From NCBI RefSeq assembly GCF_964340835.1, contig NZ_OZ204251.1: a stretch of DNA of 64,000 bases, one strand, 5' to 3'. The notes under the pieces were generated by a model that made no database searches, had not been told where the DNA came from, and worked only from the letters and a program-made list of their open reading frames with translations. Positions 52,370 to 60,881 of the stretch are shown in pieces. Source of the DNA: Bombilactobacillus bombi. GTDB taxonomy: Bacteria > Bacillota > Bacilli > Lactobacillales > Lactobacillaceae. How positions within the stretch are numbered: position 1 is the first letter of the stretch; the number at the start of each line of letters is the position of its first letter. Made by a program: the position numbers and the translations under genes.

Positions 52370-52982
52370 TTATCTGTACAAATGATTGATTCCTGCAAGA
52401 TCATTAGCTGTTGGACCGTCATAATTTCTATAATCATTACTATATAAAGAAGATCTCATTACACTTATGTAACTTAGGTCGTCATTGTGTGCTAATCCCA
52501 TTGCATGACCTGTTTCATGTGCCCAAAATTGGATTTTTTTACTATTTGATAGGCTGTTATATACATTTCCCCAAGCATTGATAGTTGCACAACTAAAATT
52601 TGAATATACAAAGCTCACGGGTCTATCACCTAATACATAATCTGTATTGCCAGCTACACCCAACCCATGGCTTTTATTATTATAATAGTAAAAATCCATT
52701 ATTGATTGTGCCTGATTTTGACCTATTGTAATATTTATAGGAGTATATATTCCTGTTCCATTACTACTATTCCATCGATATAACTCATCGTTTATCTGCC
52801 GTTTTTGTCAAGACGTTAAAGTGTATGTTGGACAATACTTTTGATATGTTACACCGTAAATATTTCTAGTATTATATGTTTCATATTGCCATGCATGTAC
52901 TTTTTGTGTAGAAAGAACAATTGAAAAGAGAAAAGCTGTAAAGAATACCATAATAAGTACTAAATTTTCTAATTTTCATCAT
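52370..52982 (-). pseudogene. secreted matrixin-type metalloprotease, broken by a stop and a probable frameshift
   Basis: The C-terminal part (ATG 52699 to 52370, 109 residues) has the full metzincin zinc site HETGHAMGLAH and a downstream methionine (SVMRSS) for the Met-turn. In the same frame the reading extends upstream through LYRWNSSNGTGIYTP to an in-frame TGA at 52810-52808 (TLTS-stop-QKR), then to a signal-peptide-like MVFFTAFLFSIVLSTQKVHA. The best start, ATG at 52982/52979 behind AAGGAG, is in another frame. Removing one A from the AAAA run at 52976-52973 would join it to the signal peptide. A TGG-to-TGA change would explain the stop. As it stands, no full-length secreted protease can be made. 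Confidence 0.8.
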
Positions 52983-53001
52983 TATCACTCCTTATATTTA
53001 A

Positions 53002-53022
53002 TACAGTAAAAATATATCATAA
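53002..53022 (+). promoter_or_regulatory. candidate BlaI-type operator, copy 1 (matrixin side)
   Basis: The sequence TACAGTAAAAATATATCATA(A) is repeated in near-identical form 57 bp to the right. It overlaps a possible minus-strand promoter (-35 TTGCAA at 53038-53033, -10 TATATT at 53016-53011) for the matrixin/lipoprotein genes. TACA is the half-site core of BlaI/CopY operators. Confidence 0.5.
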
Positions 53023-53058
53023 AAGTATTTAATTGCAAAATTTATATTTTATTTTTTT

Positions 53059-53080
53059 TACAGTAAAAAAATTATGATAA
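53059..53080 (+). promoter_or_regulatory. candidate BlaI-type operator, copy 2 (repressor side)
   Basis: TACAGTAAAAAAATTATGAT(AA) is the second copy, in the same orientation. It overlaps the -35 TTTACA (53057-53062) of a possible promoter with -10 TATATT (53081-53086), reading into the repressor gene. This would allow autoregulation. Confidence 0.5.
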
Positions 53081-53118
53081 TATATTCATAGAAATAAATA
53101 CATAGGGAGGAGATTCAT

Positions 53119-53493
53119 ATTAAAAAATTAACTAATAAGGAATTACAAATTATGCAAGTTTTCTGGAATTCAGAAATACCCTTGTCTGCGCGAAATGTTA
53201 TTCAAATTGATCCTTCTATGAGTCAAAATACCGTTCAGACATTAGTGAGAAAATTACTATTAAATGATTTTCTTAAAGTGGCTACTGTAGATTATAGTGG
53301 TACCGTTTTAGCTAGGAAATATTTACCGTTGATTTCTGAAAAGGAATATTTTTTATCAGTTTTTCCCATAAGTAAAATTAAGCAATTTATTAATGCTTTT
53401 ATTGATACTACTGATAATAAGAAGGATTTAGAAAATATCAAAAAAAGAGTAGAGAGTAAAATTGAAAAATTCAATTCTTCAGGAAATAACTAA
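53119..53493 (+). CDS. BlaI/MecI/CopY-family transcriptional repressor, apparent ATT start
   Basis: This winged-helix repressor has about 124 residues. The N-terminus, (M)KKLTNKELQIMQVFW, is the standard first helix of BlaI-type proteins, followed by a recognition helix (NTVQTLVRKLLLNDFL) and a C-terminal helical dimerisation part. In the reading that includes the first helix, the codon six bases after GGGAGGAG (53105-53112) is ATT at 53119, not ATG. The alternative ATG at 53152 has a weaker AAGGA upstream and would delete the first helix. It overlaps the downstream M56 sensor gene by one base (TAATG), as in blaI-blaR1 pairs. A beta-lactamase link is not supported; the regulated genes appear to be the divergent protease and lipoproteins. 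Confidence 0.75.
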   Translation: MKKLTNKELQIMQVFWNSEIPLSARNVIQIDPSMSQNTVQTLVRKLLLNDFLKVATVDYSGTVLARKYLPLISEKEYFLSVFPISKIKQFINAFIDTTDNKKDLENIKKRVESKIEKFNSSGNN

Positions 53494-54660
53494 TGTTGAT
53501 ATCATTTTCATCTGTTCTTATTTCTATTTTATTATCGGGAAGCTTAATAATATTTCTTCAGTATGTTTTGTTTTTTAAGAAAAAGTATAAAATATTTAGA
53601 ATTGATTTCTTATCCGTTTTTAGTTTAATAATCTTTTTAAGATTATTATTACCAGTAGAATTTATTAATACAAAAACTATACCATCTTATAAAATATTAA
53701 CTGTATTATATAAAATAGGGAGAGTTAAATTATTATATAGATTGTCTCTAATAAATATTTTAATCATTATATGGTTAATTGGCACAGTAATTATGCTTTT
53801 TAAGTTTACTAAAAAAATGTACAATACTCATATTTTATCTGTAAAATTATGTTCATTACCAAATAACTATTTAAATAAAAAAGTAAAGAATATGATTCCA
53901 AAAAGTATTGGACTATATTATTTGCCTGGAATAGTATGGGAGTCTTACATCCTAAAATTATTCTTCCAGAAAATAAAGTAAGTAATAAAGATCAATTTTT
54001 TATTATAAAACATGAATTACAACACATTTATAATCACGATATTGTAAAGAAATATTTAATAGAAATTTTAGTATGTTTATATTGGTGGTTTTTTTAATTT
54101 ATATATATCGTAAACAGATGGATATTATTTTAGAATTTAATATTGATCATAAAATTATAAATGGTAAATCAAAATAAATATATACAAACTATGTCAATAG
54201 TCTGGTAAATATAGCTTGTAGGTCTAATTACGAGTATTTATCATATAGTAATCATTTATGTTCAAATTTTACTATACTAGAATTAAACACTTTAGAGCAT
54301 CGAATAGATTTTTTACTGGAAGAATATGATATCGAATCTACACCATTACTTTTTAAGATAGGATTATTATTTTTACCATTGGTGCTTACGTCTTTTATCG
54401 TAGAGCCTAATTTTGATATTAAGCCAGTCGGTACATTTGAAGTGAATAGTAATTGTAATGATTGTTATGTTTTAAAAAGTAATCATAACTACTATTTAAT
54501 TATCGATAATATAAATAAAGGTACATTAAAACATTATCCAAGTAATAATAAAGAACTTAATCGCTTACCATTGAAGTATAAAACTAAGAATGGAAAATTG
54601 TATATGAGAAAATTCAACCAATCTACGGGACATTGGATTGGAAAATGGGTTAGAGCATAA
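53493..54660 (+). pseudogene. BlaR1/M56-type membrane metalloprotease sensor, multiply disrupted
   Basis: The first frame (53493-53981) encodes three to four membrane helices like the N-terminus of BlaR1/MecR1 sensors. At about 53940 the frame shifts: the next frame reads GVLHPKIILPENK and then the M56 zinc site KHELQHIYNHD (near 54010-54045). It ends at a TAA after WWFF in a run of seven T near 54090. One extra T would restore LIYIYRKQMDIILEF, which then meets a TAA at 54175-54177. After that the same frame stays open through a last membrane helix (LLFKIGLLFLPLVLTSF) and an extracellular tail to 54660. Two frameshifts and one stop make it a clear pseudogene. It is coupled to the BlaI-type gene. 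Confidence 0.82.
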
Positions 54661-54692
54661 AATATTTAAAGTTAAAATCGTTTGAATATAAT

Positions 54693-54743
54693 AATGGCTA
54701 CTTTGCAAATGTTATTTAATTTTTACAAAGTAGCCATTTTTTA
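54693..54743. terminator. bidirectional intrinsic terminator
   Basis: A perfect 13-bp stem, AATGGCTACTTTG (54693-54705) with CAAAGTAGCCATT (54726-54738), is flanked by T-runs in both directions, between the sensor pseudogene and the convergent homocysteine methyltransferase gene. Confidence 0.9.
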
Positions 54744-55664
54744 ATTAAATTGCTTGAAAACATCAGCAATTGATGCAACTTCATCTACGCCCGTAGTGCA
54801 ACAGCCTCCAATTAAATGAGCACCAGCAACATACCATTGCTCAGCTAAATGATGAAAATTAGGTTTATTTTTTAAGGTTTTCCAGGTTTTGCTAATTGGG
54901 TCATAACTTGAACCCAGATTAGGATAAACCACTATTTCTTTAGTAGTGGCAGTTTTTAACTGATTTATTATTGGTAAAACCCAATCGGGATTTAGACAAT
55001 TAACACCAACTGCAAAAACTTGCTCATACGTATTAACAAGTGCAGCAGCTTCTTGTAAGGACGTTCCATTGCTCAAATGGTGAAGATCTTGCATAGTAAA
55101 GCTAACATAAATAGGAACCTGGGGAGCATTACTCTTCATCCAATCTAGTAATACTTTAACTTCAAATAGCTGCGGTTGAGTTTCAATCGCAATACAGTCA
55201 GGCTGTTGTTTTAATATGATTTGAAGTCTTGGCAAATGAAAATCTAATATTTCATTTTTACTGAGATTGTAATTACCTCGATATTCACTTCCATCGGCTA
55301 AATAAGCTCCATAAGAGCCAATCGTTCCAGCAACAAAGTTATGCTTGCCAGTAGCATTTTCAAAGTCATTTCGGGCCTTTTTGGCTACGTTAACTGCGTT
55401 GGCGATAAATTCTTTTGCTTGTGAATTAGTATAGCCAGCCTGAATAAATGCAGGAATGTTGGCTTGATAAGTGTCAGTAATTGTTAATTGAGCACCTGCT
55501 TGAAAGTAATTCCAGTGCACTTGATAAATTTTATCTAAATTATTAACTAATGCTTCAGCTGTCCACAAGTTATTATTAGTATTAATCCCTAAATGTTCTA
55601 AAGCTGTAGACATTGCACCATCTAGTACTAAGCCACTTGCTTGAACTTTTTCTACAATATTCAT
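54741..55664 (-). CDS. mmuM: homocysteine S-methyltransferase
   Basis: MmuM makes methionine from homocysteine using S-methylmethionine (or SAM) as methyl donor. The 307-residue TIM-barrel protein has LDGAMSTALEHLG at the N-terminus, the zinc ligands in VGVNCLNP and the C-terminal GGCCTTG, and TDTYQANIPAF. The ATG at 55664 follows GAGGTG. It is divergent from the S-methylmethionine permease gene, 94 bp away, so donor uptake and use are encoded together, likely from a shared regulatory region. I found no SAM riboswitch or T-box there. Confidence 0.92.
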   Translation of the reverse strand: MNIVEKVQASGLVLDGAMSTALEHLGINTNNNLWTAEALVNNLDKIYQVHWNYFQAGAQLTITDTYQANIPAFIQAGYTNSQAKEFIANAVNVAKKARNDFENATGKHNFVAGTIGSYGAYLADGSEYRGNYNLSKNEILDFHLPRLQIILKQQPDCIAIETQPQLFEVKVLLDWMKSNAPQVPIYVSFTMQDLHHLSNGTSLQEAAALVNTYEQVFAVGVNCLNPDWVLPIINQLKTATTKEIVVYPNLGSSYDPISKTWKTLKNKPNFHHLAEQWYVAGAHLIGGCCTTGVDEVASIADVFKQFN

Positions 55665-55758
55665 TTTTCACCTCAGAATCTAATTTGATTAAATGATAAT
55701 TTGGTTATAATATTTTAATTATATTATTTTTATTTAAATACAGCAATGAGGAGCAAAA

Positions 55759-57123
55759 ATGATGGCACACAAAACACATTTAACCCGTAAAATGGAAGCA
55801 CGTCATATTCGAATGATTTCTTTAGGAGGCGTAATTGGGACAGGTTTATTTTTAAGTTCCGGTTATACAATTCATGAGGCTGGTCCTTTAGGTACTATAA
55901 TTGCCTATTTATTTGGTGCAATACTAGTTTATGCGGTCATGTTGTGTTTGGGTGAACTTTCTGTTGCGATGCCATATACAGGAGCTTTTCATATATATGC
56001 TACAAGATACATTGGACCTGCTACAGGATTTATAGTTGCAATTTTGTATTGGCTGACTTGGACGATTGCTTTAGGTTCAGAATTTACTGCTGCAGGGTTA
56101 ATTATGAGTCAATGGTTTAGCTCTATTCCAGTATGGGTGTGGAGTTTATTGTTTATGATAATAATATTTTTAACTAATTATTTTTCTGTAAGAATTTTTG
56201 CAGAAAGTGAGTTTTGGTTTTCTACAATTAAAGTAGCAGCAATAATAATCTTTATTATTTTAGGTACATTAGCAATTATAGGTGTCATCCCACTGAAGGG
56301 TTATCACCATATATTAGGGTTACAGAATTTTTATAAGAACGGTTGGTTTCCCAATGGATTTAAGGGAGTATTTACGACAATGTTGACAGTTAATTTTGCT
56401 TTTTCAGGAACCGAGTTGATTGGGATTACTGCTGGTGAAGCTAAAAATCCTACTACCACTATACCTAAAGCAATAAACACAACATTATGGCGATTAATCA
56501 TTTTCTTTGTGGGTAGCATTTTTGTTATGTCTGCGTTAATTCCTTATCGTGTAGCAGGTGTAACTCAAAGTCCTTTTGTTTATGTCTTAAAAATGATGAA
56601 GATTCCTTTTGCAGGAGATTTAATGAACTTTGTAGTTTTAACAGCAATTATATCAGCTGCTAATTCAGGATTATATGCGTCAACACGGATGCTTTGGTCA
56701 TTAGCTAATGAAGGTACTATTCCGGCTTTTTTTGCACGAACTAATCGTAATAATTCACCAGTAGTTGCATTATGTTTTAGTATGCTAGGTGGAATTTTAG
56801 CATTAATTTCTAGTGTGGTAGCTGCTAGTACTGTCTATTTAGTGCTCGTTTCAATTTCTGGATTGGCTGTTGTCATTGTTTGGATGGCTATTGCTTTATC
56901 AGAAATTAATTTTCGAAAAGAATTTTTAAAAGCAGGCCATCGATTAGAAGAATTAAAATTTAAAACTCCTTGTTATCCTTGGATTCCATATTTTGCTTTA
57001 ATCGCTAGTGGATTATCTTGTCTTCTGATTTGGTTTGATCCGCAACAGCGAATTGCCTTATATTGTACAATACCATTTGTAGCTTTATGTTATTTGTTCT
57101 TTTATATTACGTCCCATCGTTAA
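55759..57123 (+). CDS. mmuP: S-methylmethionine permease (APC-family amino acid transporter)
   Basis: This 454-residue protein has 12 membrane helices and the amino-acid permease signature MISLGGVIGTGLFLSSG near residue 18, GELSVAMPYTGAFH, and AFSGTELIGITAGEA in helix 6. General APC permeases look similar, but the divergent mmuM next door makes S-methylmethionine the best substrate guess. The start is ATG 55759 (or the adjacent 55762), with GAGGAGC upstream. Confidence 0.85.
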   Translation: MMAHKTHLTRKMEARHIRMISLGGVIGTGLFLSSGYTIHEAGPLGTIIAYLFGAILVYAVMLCLGELSVAMPYTGAFHIYATRYIGPATGFIVAILYWLTWTIALGSEFTAAGLIMSQWFSSIPVWVWSLLFMIIIFLTNYFSVRIFAESEFWFSTIKVAAIIIFIILGTLAIIGVIPLKGYHHILGLQNFYKNGWFPNGFKGVFTTMLTVNFAFSGTELIGITAGEAKNPTTTIPKAINTTLWRLIIFFVGSIFVMSALIPYRVAGVTQSPFVYVLKMMKIPFAGDLMNFVVLTAIISAANSGLYASTRMLWSLANEGTIPAFFARTNRNNSPVVALCFSMLGGILALISSVVAASTVYLVLVSISGLAVVIVWMAIALSEINFRKEFLKAGHRLEELKFKTPCYPWIPYFALIASGLSCLLIWFDPQQRIALYCTIPFVALCYLFFYITSHR

Positions 57124-57212
57124 TTAAGTGTAATTTTTTAAGTATTTTCTTATAACTAAAGTTCAAAGTGTAGTACACTATAAAAATAAATTAAAGTTGT
57201 GGGGTAGAGTAA

Positions 57213-57962
57213 ATGGAATTAACTAACTTTCGTGATTTAGGTGGTATGACGACTAAAGATGGTAAGACAATTAAAGCTAAGGCATTATTACGTTCAGGGG
57301 AACTAGTAAATTTAGATACAGCAACTCAACAAGAATTAATTAATAATTATCACTTGACCCAGGCAATTGATTTTCGCCGTGATTTTGAAATTCAAGAGCG
57401 ACCGGATGATCAATTACCTGGTGTGAAAATTATTAACATTGATATTTTAAAATCAGCCAATAATAATGCTAGTTTAGATGACTTTATTGCTATTGGCGCC
57501 ACTGATAAAGTTGATGAGCATATGATGAGTATCTATCATGATTTGGTTTTAGATAAAAATGCTCAAGCAGGCTATACGCAATTCTTGCAATTGATATTAC
57601 AAAATAACACTGGTTCAACTTTATTTCACTGTTTTGCTGGTAAGGATCGGACTGGTTTTGGAGCAGCGTTAGTTCTAGCTCTATTAAATGTCGATGAAGA
57701 TCAAATATTACAAGATTATTTACAGACAAATCAAGATCGTAAGGCTGCTAATGATGTTATCATTGATTATTATCGTCAACAAGGAGCTAAGCAAGCGGCT
57801 TTAGATGCTATGGCAATTGCTTTATATGTTAAACCAGAGTATTTACAAAAAGCTCTACAATTAATTAACGATAATTATGGTGATATTTATACTTATGCTC
57901 AACAAGCTTTGAATTTTGGTGCAAAAGAAGTACAACAGTTGCAAGCAAAATTATTAGAATAA
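57213..57962 (+). CDS. tyrosine-protein phosphatase, DSP/PTP-like
   Basis: This 249-residue cytoplasmic phosphatase opens with NFRDLGGMTTKDGKTIK and LLRSGELV, as in the Y_phosphatase3 family. The catalytic P-loop HCFAGKDRTG (Cys140 nucleophile, Arg146) matches HCx5R. Related enzymes act on phosphotyrosine or phosphoinositides; the substrate here is unknown. It is monocistronic, with GTGGGGT upstream and a strong terminator behind. Confidence 0.87.
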   Translation: MELTNFRDLGGMTTKDGKTIKAKALLRSGELVNLDTATQQELINNYHLTQAIDFRRDFEIQERPDDQLPGVKIINIDILKSANNNASLDDFIAIGATDKVDEHMMSIYHDLVLDKNAQAGYTQFLQLILQNNTGSTLFHCFAGKDRTGFGAALVLALLNVDEDQILQDYLQTNQDRKAANDVIIDYYRQQGAKQAALDAMAIALYVKPEYLQKALQLINDNYGDIYTYAQQALNFGAKEVQQLQAKLLE

Positions 57963-57974
57963 TAATGGTTCAAA

Positions 57975-58011
57975 AACCTGCGGACATGTGTCAATTGTCC
58001 GCGGGTTTTTT
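57975..58011 (+). terminator. intrinsic terminator of the phosphatase gene
   Basis: AACCTGCGGACA (57975-57986) pairs with TGTCCGCGGGTT (57996-58007, one wobble), a 12-bp GC-rich stem followed by TTTTTG. Confidence 0.9.
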
Positions 58012-58014
58012 GTT

Positions 58015-58051
58015 ATGACATTTGTCATCTCTAAACGATGACGATTATGAC
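58015..58051 (+). promoter_or_regulatory. candidate response-regulator operator upstream of the ABC/two-component operon
   Basis: A perfect palindrome ATGACATTTGTCAT (58015-58028) is followed by two more ATGAC copies (58038-58042 and 58047-58051), 60-95 bp before the ABC gene. A weak promoter (-35 TTGGAA at 58055-58060, -10 TATATT at 58080-58085, long 19-bp spacer) lies just downstream, which fits activation by the LuxR-type regulator encoded at the end of the operon. Confidence 0.5.
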
Positions 58052-58108
58052 TTTTGGAATAATTGTACACTTGCTAAACTATATTCATCAGTTTAAAGGG
58101 GTGTAATT

Positions 58109-58987
58109 ATGGACAAAATCGTTGAAGCACAACACTTAAGCAAACGTTATGATACGAAAATAGTATTTGAAGATGTTAATTTTTCGATTAAATCTGGTGA
58201 GGTGATTGGATTAATAGGAGCTAATGGTGCTGGTAAAACCACTTTGATTAAAATTCTACTGGGATTACAAACCAGTACTACCGGAAGAGTTACCATTTTA
58301 CAAAATAATCCACAGTCCAACTTAGTTAAAAATCATATTGGAGTAATGTTTCAAGATGATTTAGTTATGAAACGAGTGCGAGGTTCTGAATTAATTGAGA
58401 TACTACGTTCTTTATATACTCAACCAATGACTACAAAAAGTTTACAAACAATTGCTGATTTAGGTGAAGATATCAATAACTATGTAAATAAATTGTCTGG
58501 AGGTCAACAACGTAAATTGAACTTTGCTTTGGCTTTAGCCGGAGATCCTCAATTGTTATTTTTGGATGAACCTACTGCAGGGATGGACACAACTAGTCGA
58601 CATCACTTTTGGAATAATATTCGGCAATTAACTGCTAAAGGTAAAACTATTATTGTTACTAGCCATTATTTATCTGAAATTGAAGATGTGGCAACAAGAA
58701 TTTTATTTTTAAAAGATCAACATTTAATTCATGATGGTAGTTTACAAAGTCTACGGCAAAAATTTAATCAAAACACAATCAAATTCATTAGTGACTTAAC
58801 AGAAGAACAATTACAAATCAAGAATGGAATTTTAGAAAGTCACCAACAAAATTATTATTGTTTTAGAGTTGATAATGTTGACCAATTTTTGCAAGACTTA
58901 GCTCCACAAATGTTATATATTCGTGATTTGCAGATTCAACAAAAGTCGTTAGACGATATCTTTCGTCAAATCAATGAGGAGAAATAA
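58109..58987 (+). CDS. ABC transporter ATP-binding protein (YvfR-like)
   Basis: This 292-residue ABC ATPase has Walker A GANGAGKTT (about residues 36-44), signature LSGGQQRKLNFALALAG, Walker B LLFLDEPTAG and the switch His in TSHYLSE, with a C-terminal extension typical of drug-export ATPases. It starts an operon of ATPase, permease, sensor kinase and LuxR-type regulator, the same order as yvfRSTU of Bacillus subtilis. Likely role: export of, or resistance to, an envelope-active compound, inferred from the arrangement. Confidence 0.85.
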   Translation: MDKIVEAQHLSKRYDTKIVFEDVNFSIKSGEVIGLIGANGAGKTTLIKILLGLQTSTTGRVTILQNNPQSNLVKNHIGVMFQDDLVMKRVRGSELIEILRSLYTQPMTTKSLQTIADLGEDINNYVNKLSGGQQRKLNFALALAGDPQLLFLDEPTAGMDTTSRHHFWNNIRQLTAKGKTIIVTSHYLSEIEDVATRILFLKDQHLIHDGSLQSLRQKFNQNTIKFISDLTEEQLQIKNGILESHQQNYYCFRVDNVDQFLQDLAPQMLYIRDLQIQQKSLDDIFRQINEEK

Positions 58988-58989
58988 TT

Positions 58990-59724
58990 ATGAAAAAGTT
59001 TCTAGTTTTAACGCAGATGAATTTTAAACGTTTAATTTTTCGTAATTTACGTTTTTTTAGTTTTGATATCTTAATGCCAGCACTTTTTTATTTAATTTTT
59101 ACTAAAATTGTGAATCAAAGTGTGCCGAAAGAATTTAAAGTAACTTATTTAGTCAGTATGTTAATTTTTGCCACTTTATTAAGTTCAATAATCACAGTTG
59201 TAAATAATATTTTAGATGATCAAGAACAGCATTTTATTAGGCTAATGGATGTAACTTCTCTTAATCCTAGTACTTATTATGGTTCCTTTTTTCTTACAAT
59301 CTTATTTTTGACGGTAGTTGAAGTAATTGCAATTGAAATAATTGCCTATGTAATTGTAGGAGTGCAGTTATCTTTAATTAATTGGTCTATTATTACTCTT
59401 TGTGTTACTTTTGGAAGCATCATATTGATGATATTTGGTTCAGTCATTACCTTTATGGGTGATGCTGGTATGGTTAATCTTTTTTCTTCAATGTTAGTTT
59501 TTCCTTTAGCACTGATTAGTGGATTATGGTTTCCTTTAACAATGTTTCCGGATTGGTTACAACAAATTGGAAAAACATTGCCTACTTATCAAACTATGGA
59601 TATTATTAACCAATTAATTAATCGACAAAAATGGTCACTACCTTCATTATTGGGGGAACTAATTTGGTTAGCACTTGGTATAATGTTAATGTTTATTGTT
59701 CAAAGAAAACGTTCAAAAGTCTAA
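58990..59724 (+). CDS. ABC-2 type transporter permease (YvfS-like)
   Basis: This 244-residue membrane protein has six helices: a conserved ABC-2 layout with an amphipathic start (FLVLTQMNFKRLIFRNLRFF), PALFYLIFTK and the late LISGLWFPLTMFPDWLQQIG segment before the last helix. It begins 2 bp after the ATPase gene with GAGGAG inside it. It forms the membrane part of the exporter. Confidence 0.83.
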   Translation: MKKFLVLTQMNFKRLIFRNLRFFSFDILMPALFYLIFTKIVNQSVPKEFKVTYLVSMLIFATLLSSIITVVNNILDDQEQHFIRLMDVTSLNPSTYYGSFFLTILFLTVVEVIAIEIIAYVIVGVQLSLINWSIITLCVTFGSIILMIFGSVITFMGDAGMVNLFSSMLVFPLALISGLWFPLTMFPDWLQQIGKTLPTYQTMDIINQLINRQKWSLPSLLGELIWLALGIMLMFIVQRKRSKV

Positions 59725-59757
59725 ATTTCTTTAGTAAGTGAAAGGATAGATAGATTT

Positions 59758-60881
59758 ATGGAATTTATCCACAAATATATTTTATTTCCCAAACGTTTTG
59801 GATTTGCTCCTTATTTATGGTTATTATGGTTAGTGATACCACTAGTGCAAATGTTTCCTTATCGCCACTATAAAGATTGGATAGCATTGGTCTTATTAGC
59901 TATTTTTGTTTGGTTTTATCGTAATAGTTATATTATTACAGCTAAATTGCCATTATGGATATTAGGACAATATTTAATAACTTTAATTTTAATTTATTAT
60001 CAAGGAATGTTGTTTTTGTTTTTATTTACTGCTTGGGTAATAGGATCTTTACCAATTGCAAAACAAAAATTCCGCAGCTATTTATTAAAATATTATATCG
60101 CTCTGGCGTGTGGGCTATTGATAATGTTTATTCATCCATTTTTAATGGAAATTTATAGTTGGGGAGATATTACTTCAACGTCTGTCTTTTTATTATTTAT
60201 TATATTTTAGGTGGTCGTTCTATTCGTAATAATTATGTTCGTTCTGGCATTTTAAAACAACAAAATAAACGTTATGAAATGTTAATTAGACGCGGTGAAA
60301 GAGACCGTATTGCGCGAGATTTACATGATACTTTAGGACAATCCTTTGCGACTATAACCTTAAAAGCAGAATTAGCGCAAAAATTATTACAACGTAATCC
60401 GGATAAAGTGAACCAGCAACTAATTGAAATTCAAACAGCTTCAAGATCAAATTTGACTTTAGTTCGCGAAATTGTTACTAATTTACGAAAATTAACTTTG
60501 ACTGAGGTTTTAGTCAATTTAACTGATAAATTAAGAGGATTAAAAATTAATTTAATTACAGAACAAGAAGAATTAGTGCAAAAGTGGCCTTTAGTTGTTC
60601 AAGAAACTATTGCAGCCATTTTACAAGAAGCCCTCACTAATGTGATGCAATATAGTCAAGCAAGTGAGGTTCATGTTAGCTTTAAGCAAACTCAACAACA
60701 AGCTTTAGTTGTGATTAATGATGATGGAATTGGTTTTGGACAAATACGACCAGGGGCTCATGGTATTTTAGGGATGAGGGAACGCATCAGCCAATTGCAA
60801 GGAAATTTTGCTATTAATAGTACTAATCATGGCACCACAATTAAATTAAATTTGCCTTTAAAGGAGTCGATAAATGATTAA
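59758..60881 (+). pseudogene. sensor histidine kinase (YvfT/DesK type) split by a frameshift
   Basis: The first frame (59758-60210, 150 residues) encodes four to five membrane helices and ends at TAG 60208-60210. The kinase part lies in the -1 frame, readable from about 60180 (LFIIYYILGGRSIRNNYVR) to 60881. It carries the HisKA_3 box ERDRIARDLHDTLGQ with the phosphoacceptor His at 60324-60326 and a HATPase_c domain (LQEALTNVMQYS, NDDGIGFG, GILGMRERI). One missing base near 60195-60207 (A/T-rich, ATTATATTTTAGG) explains the break. The only start for the second part, TTG 60159, has no ribosome site. Either the gene is inactive or a -1 slip or reinitiation makes some kinase. The stop overlaps the regulator gene by 8 bp. 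Confidence 0.8.

Noticed and set aside
53493..54660. Beta-lactam resistance blaR1-blaI system
   Set aside because: No beta-lactamase or PBP gene is adjacent and the sensor is broken; the divergent genes are a protease and surface proteins.
55665..55758. SAM riboswitch or T-box between mmuM and mmuP
   Set aside because: The 94-bp region is too short and lacks the conserved cores; it is simply AT-rich promoter-like sequence.
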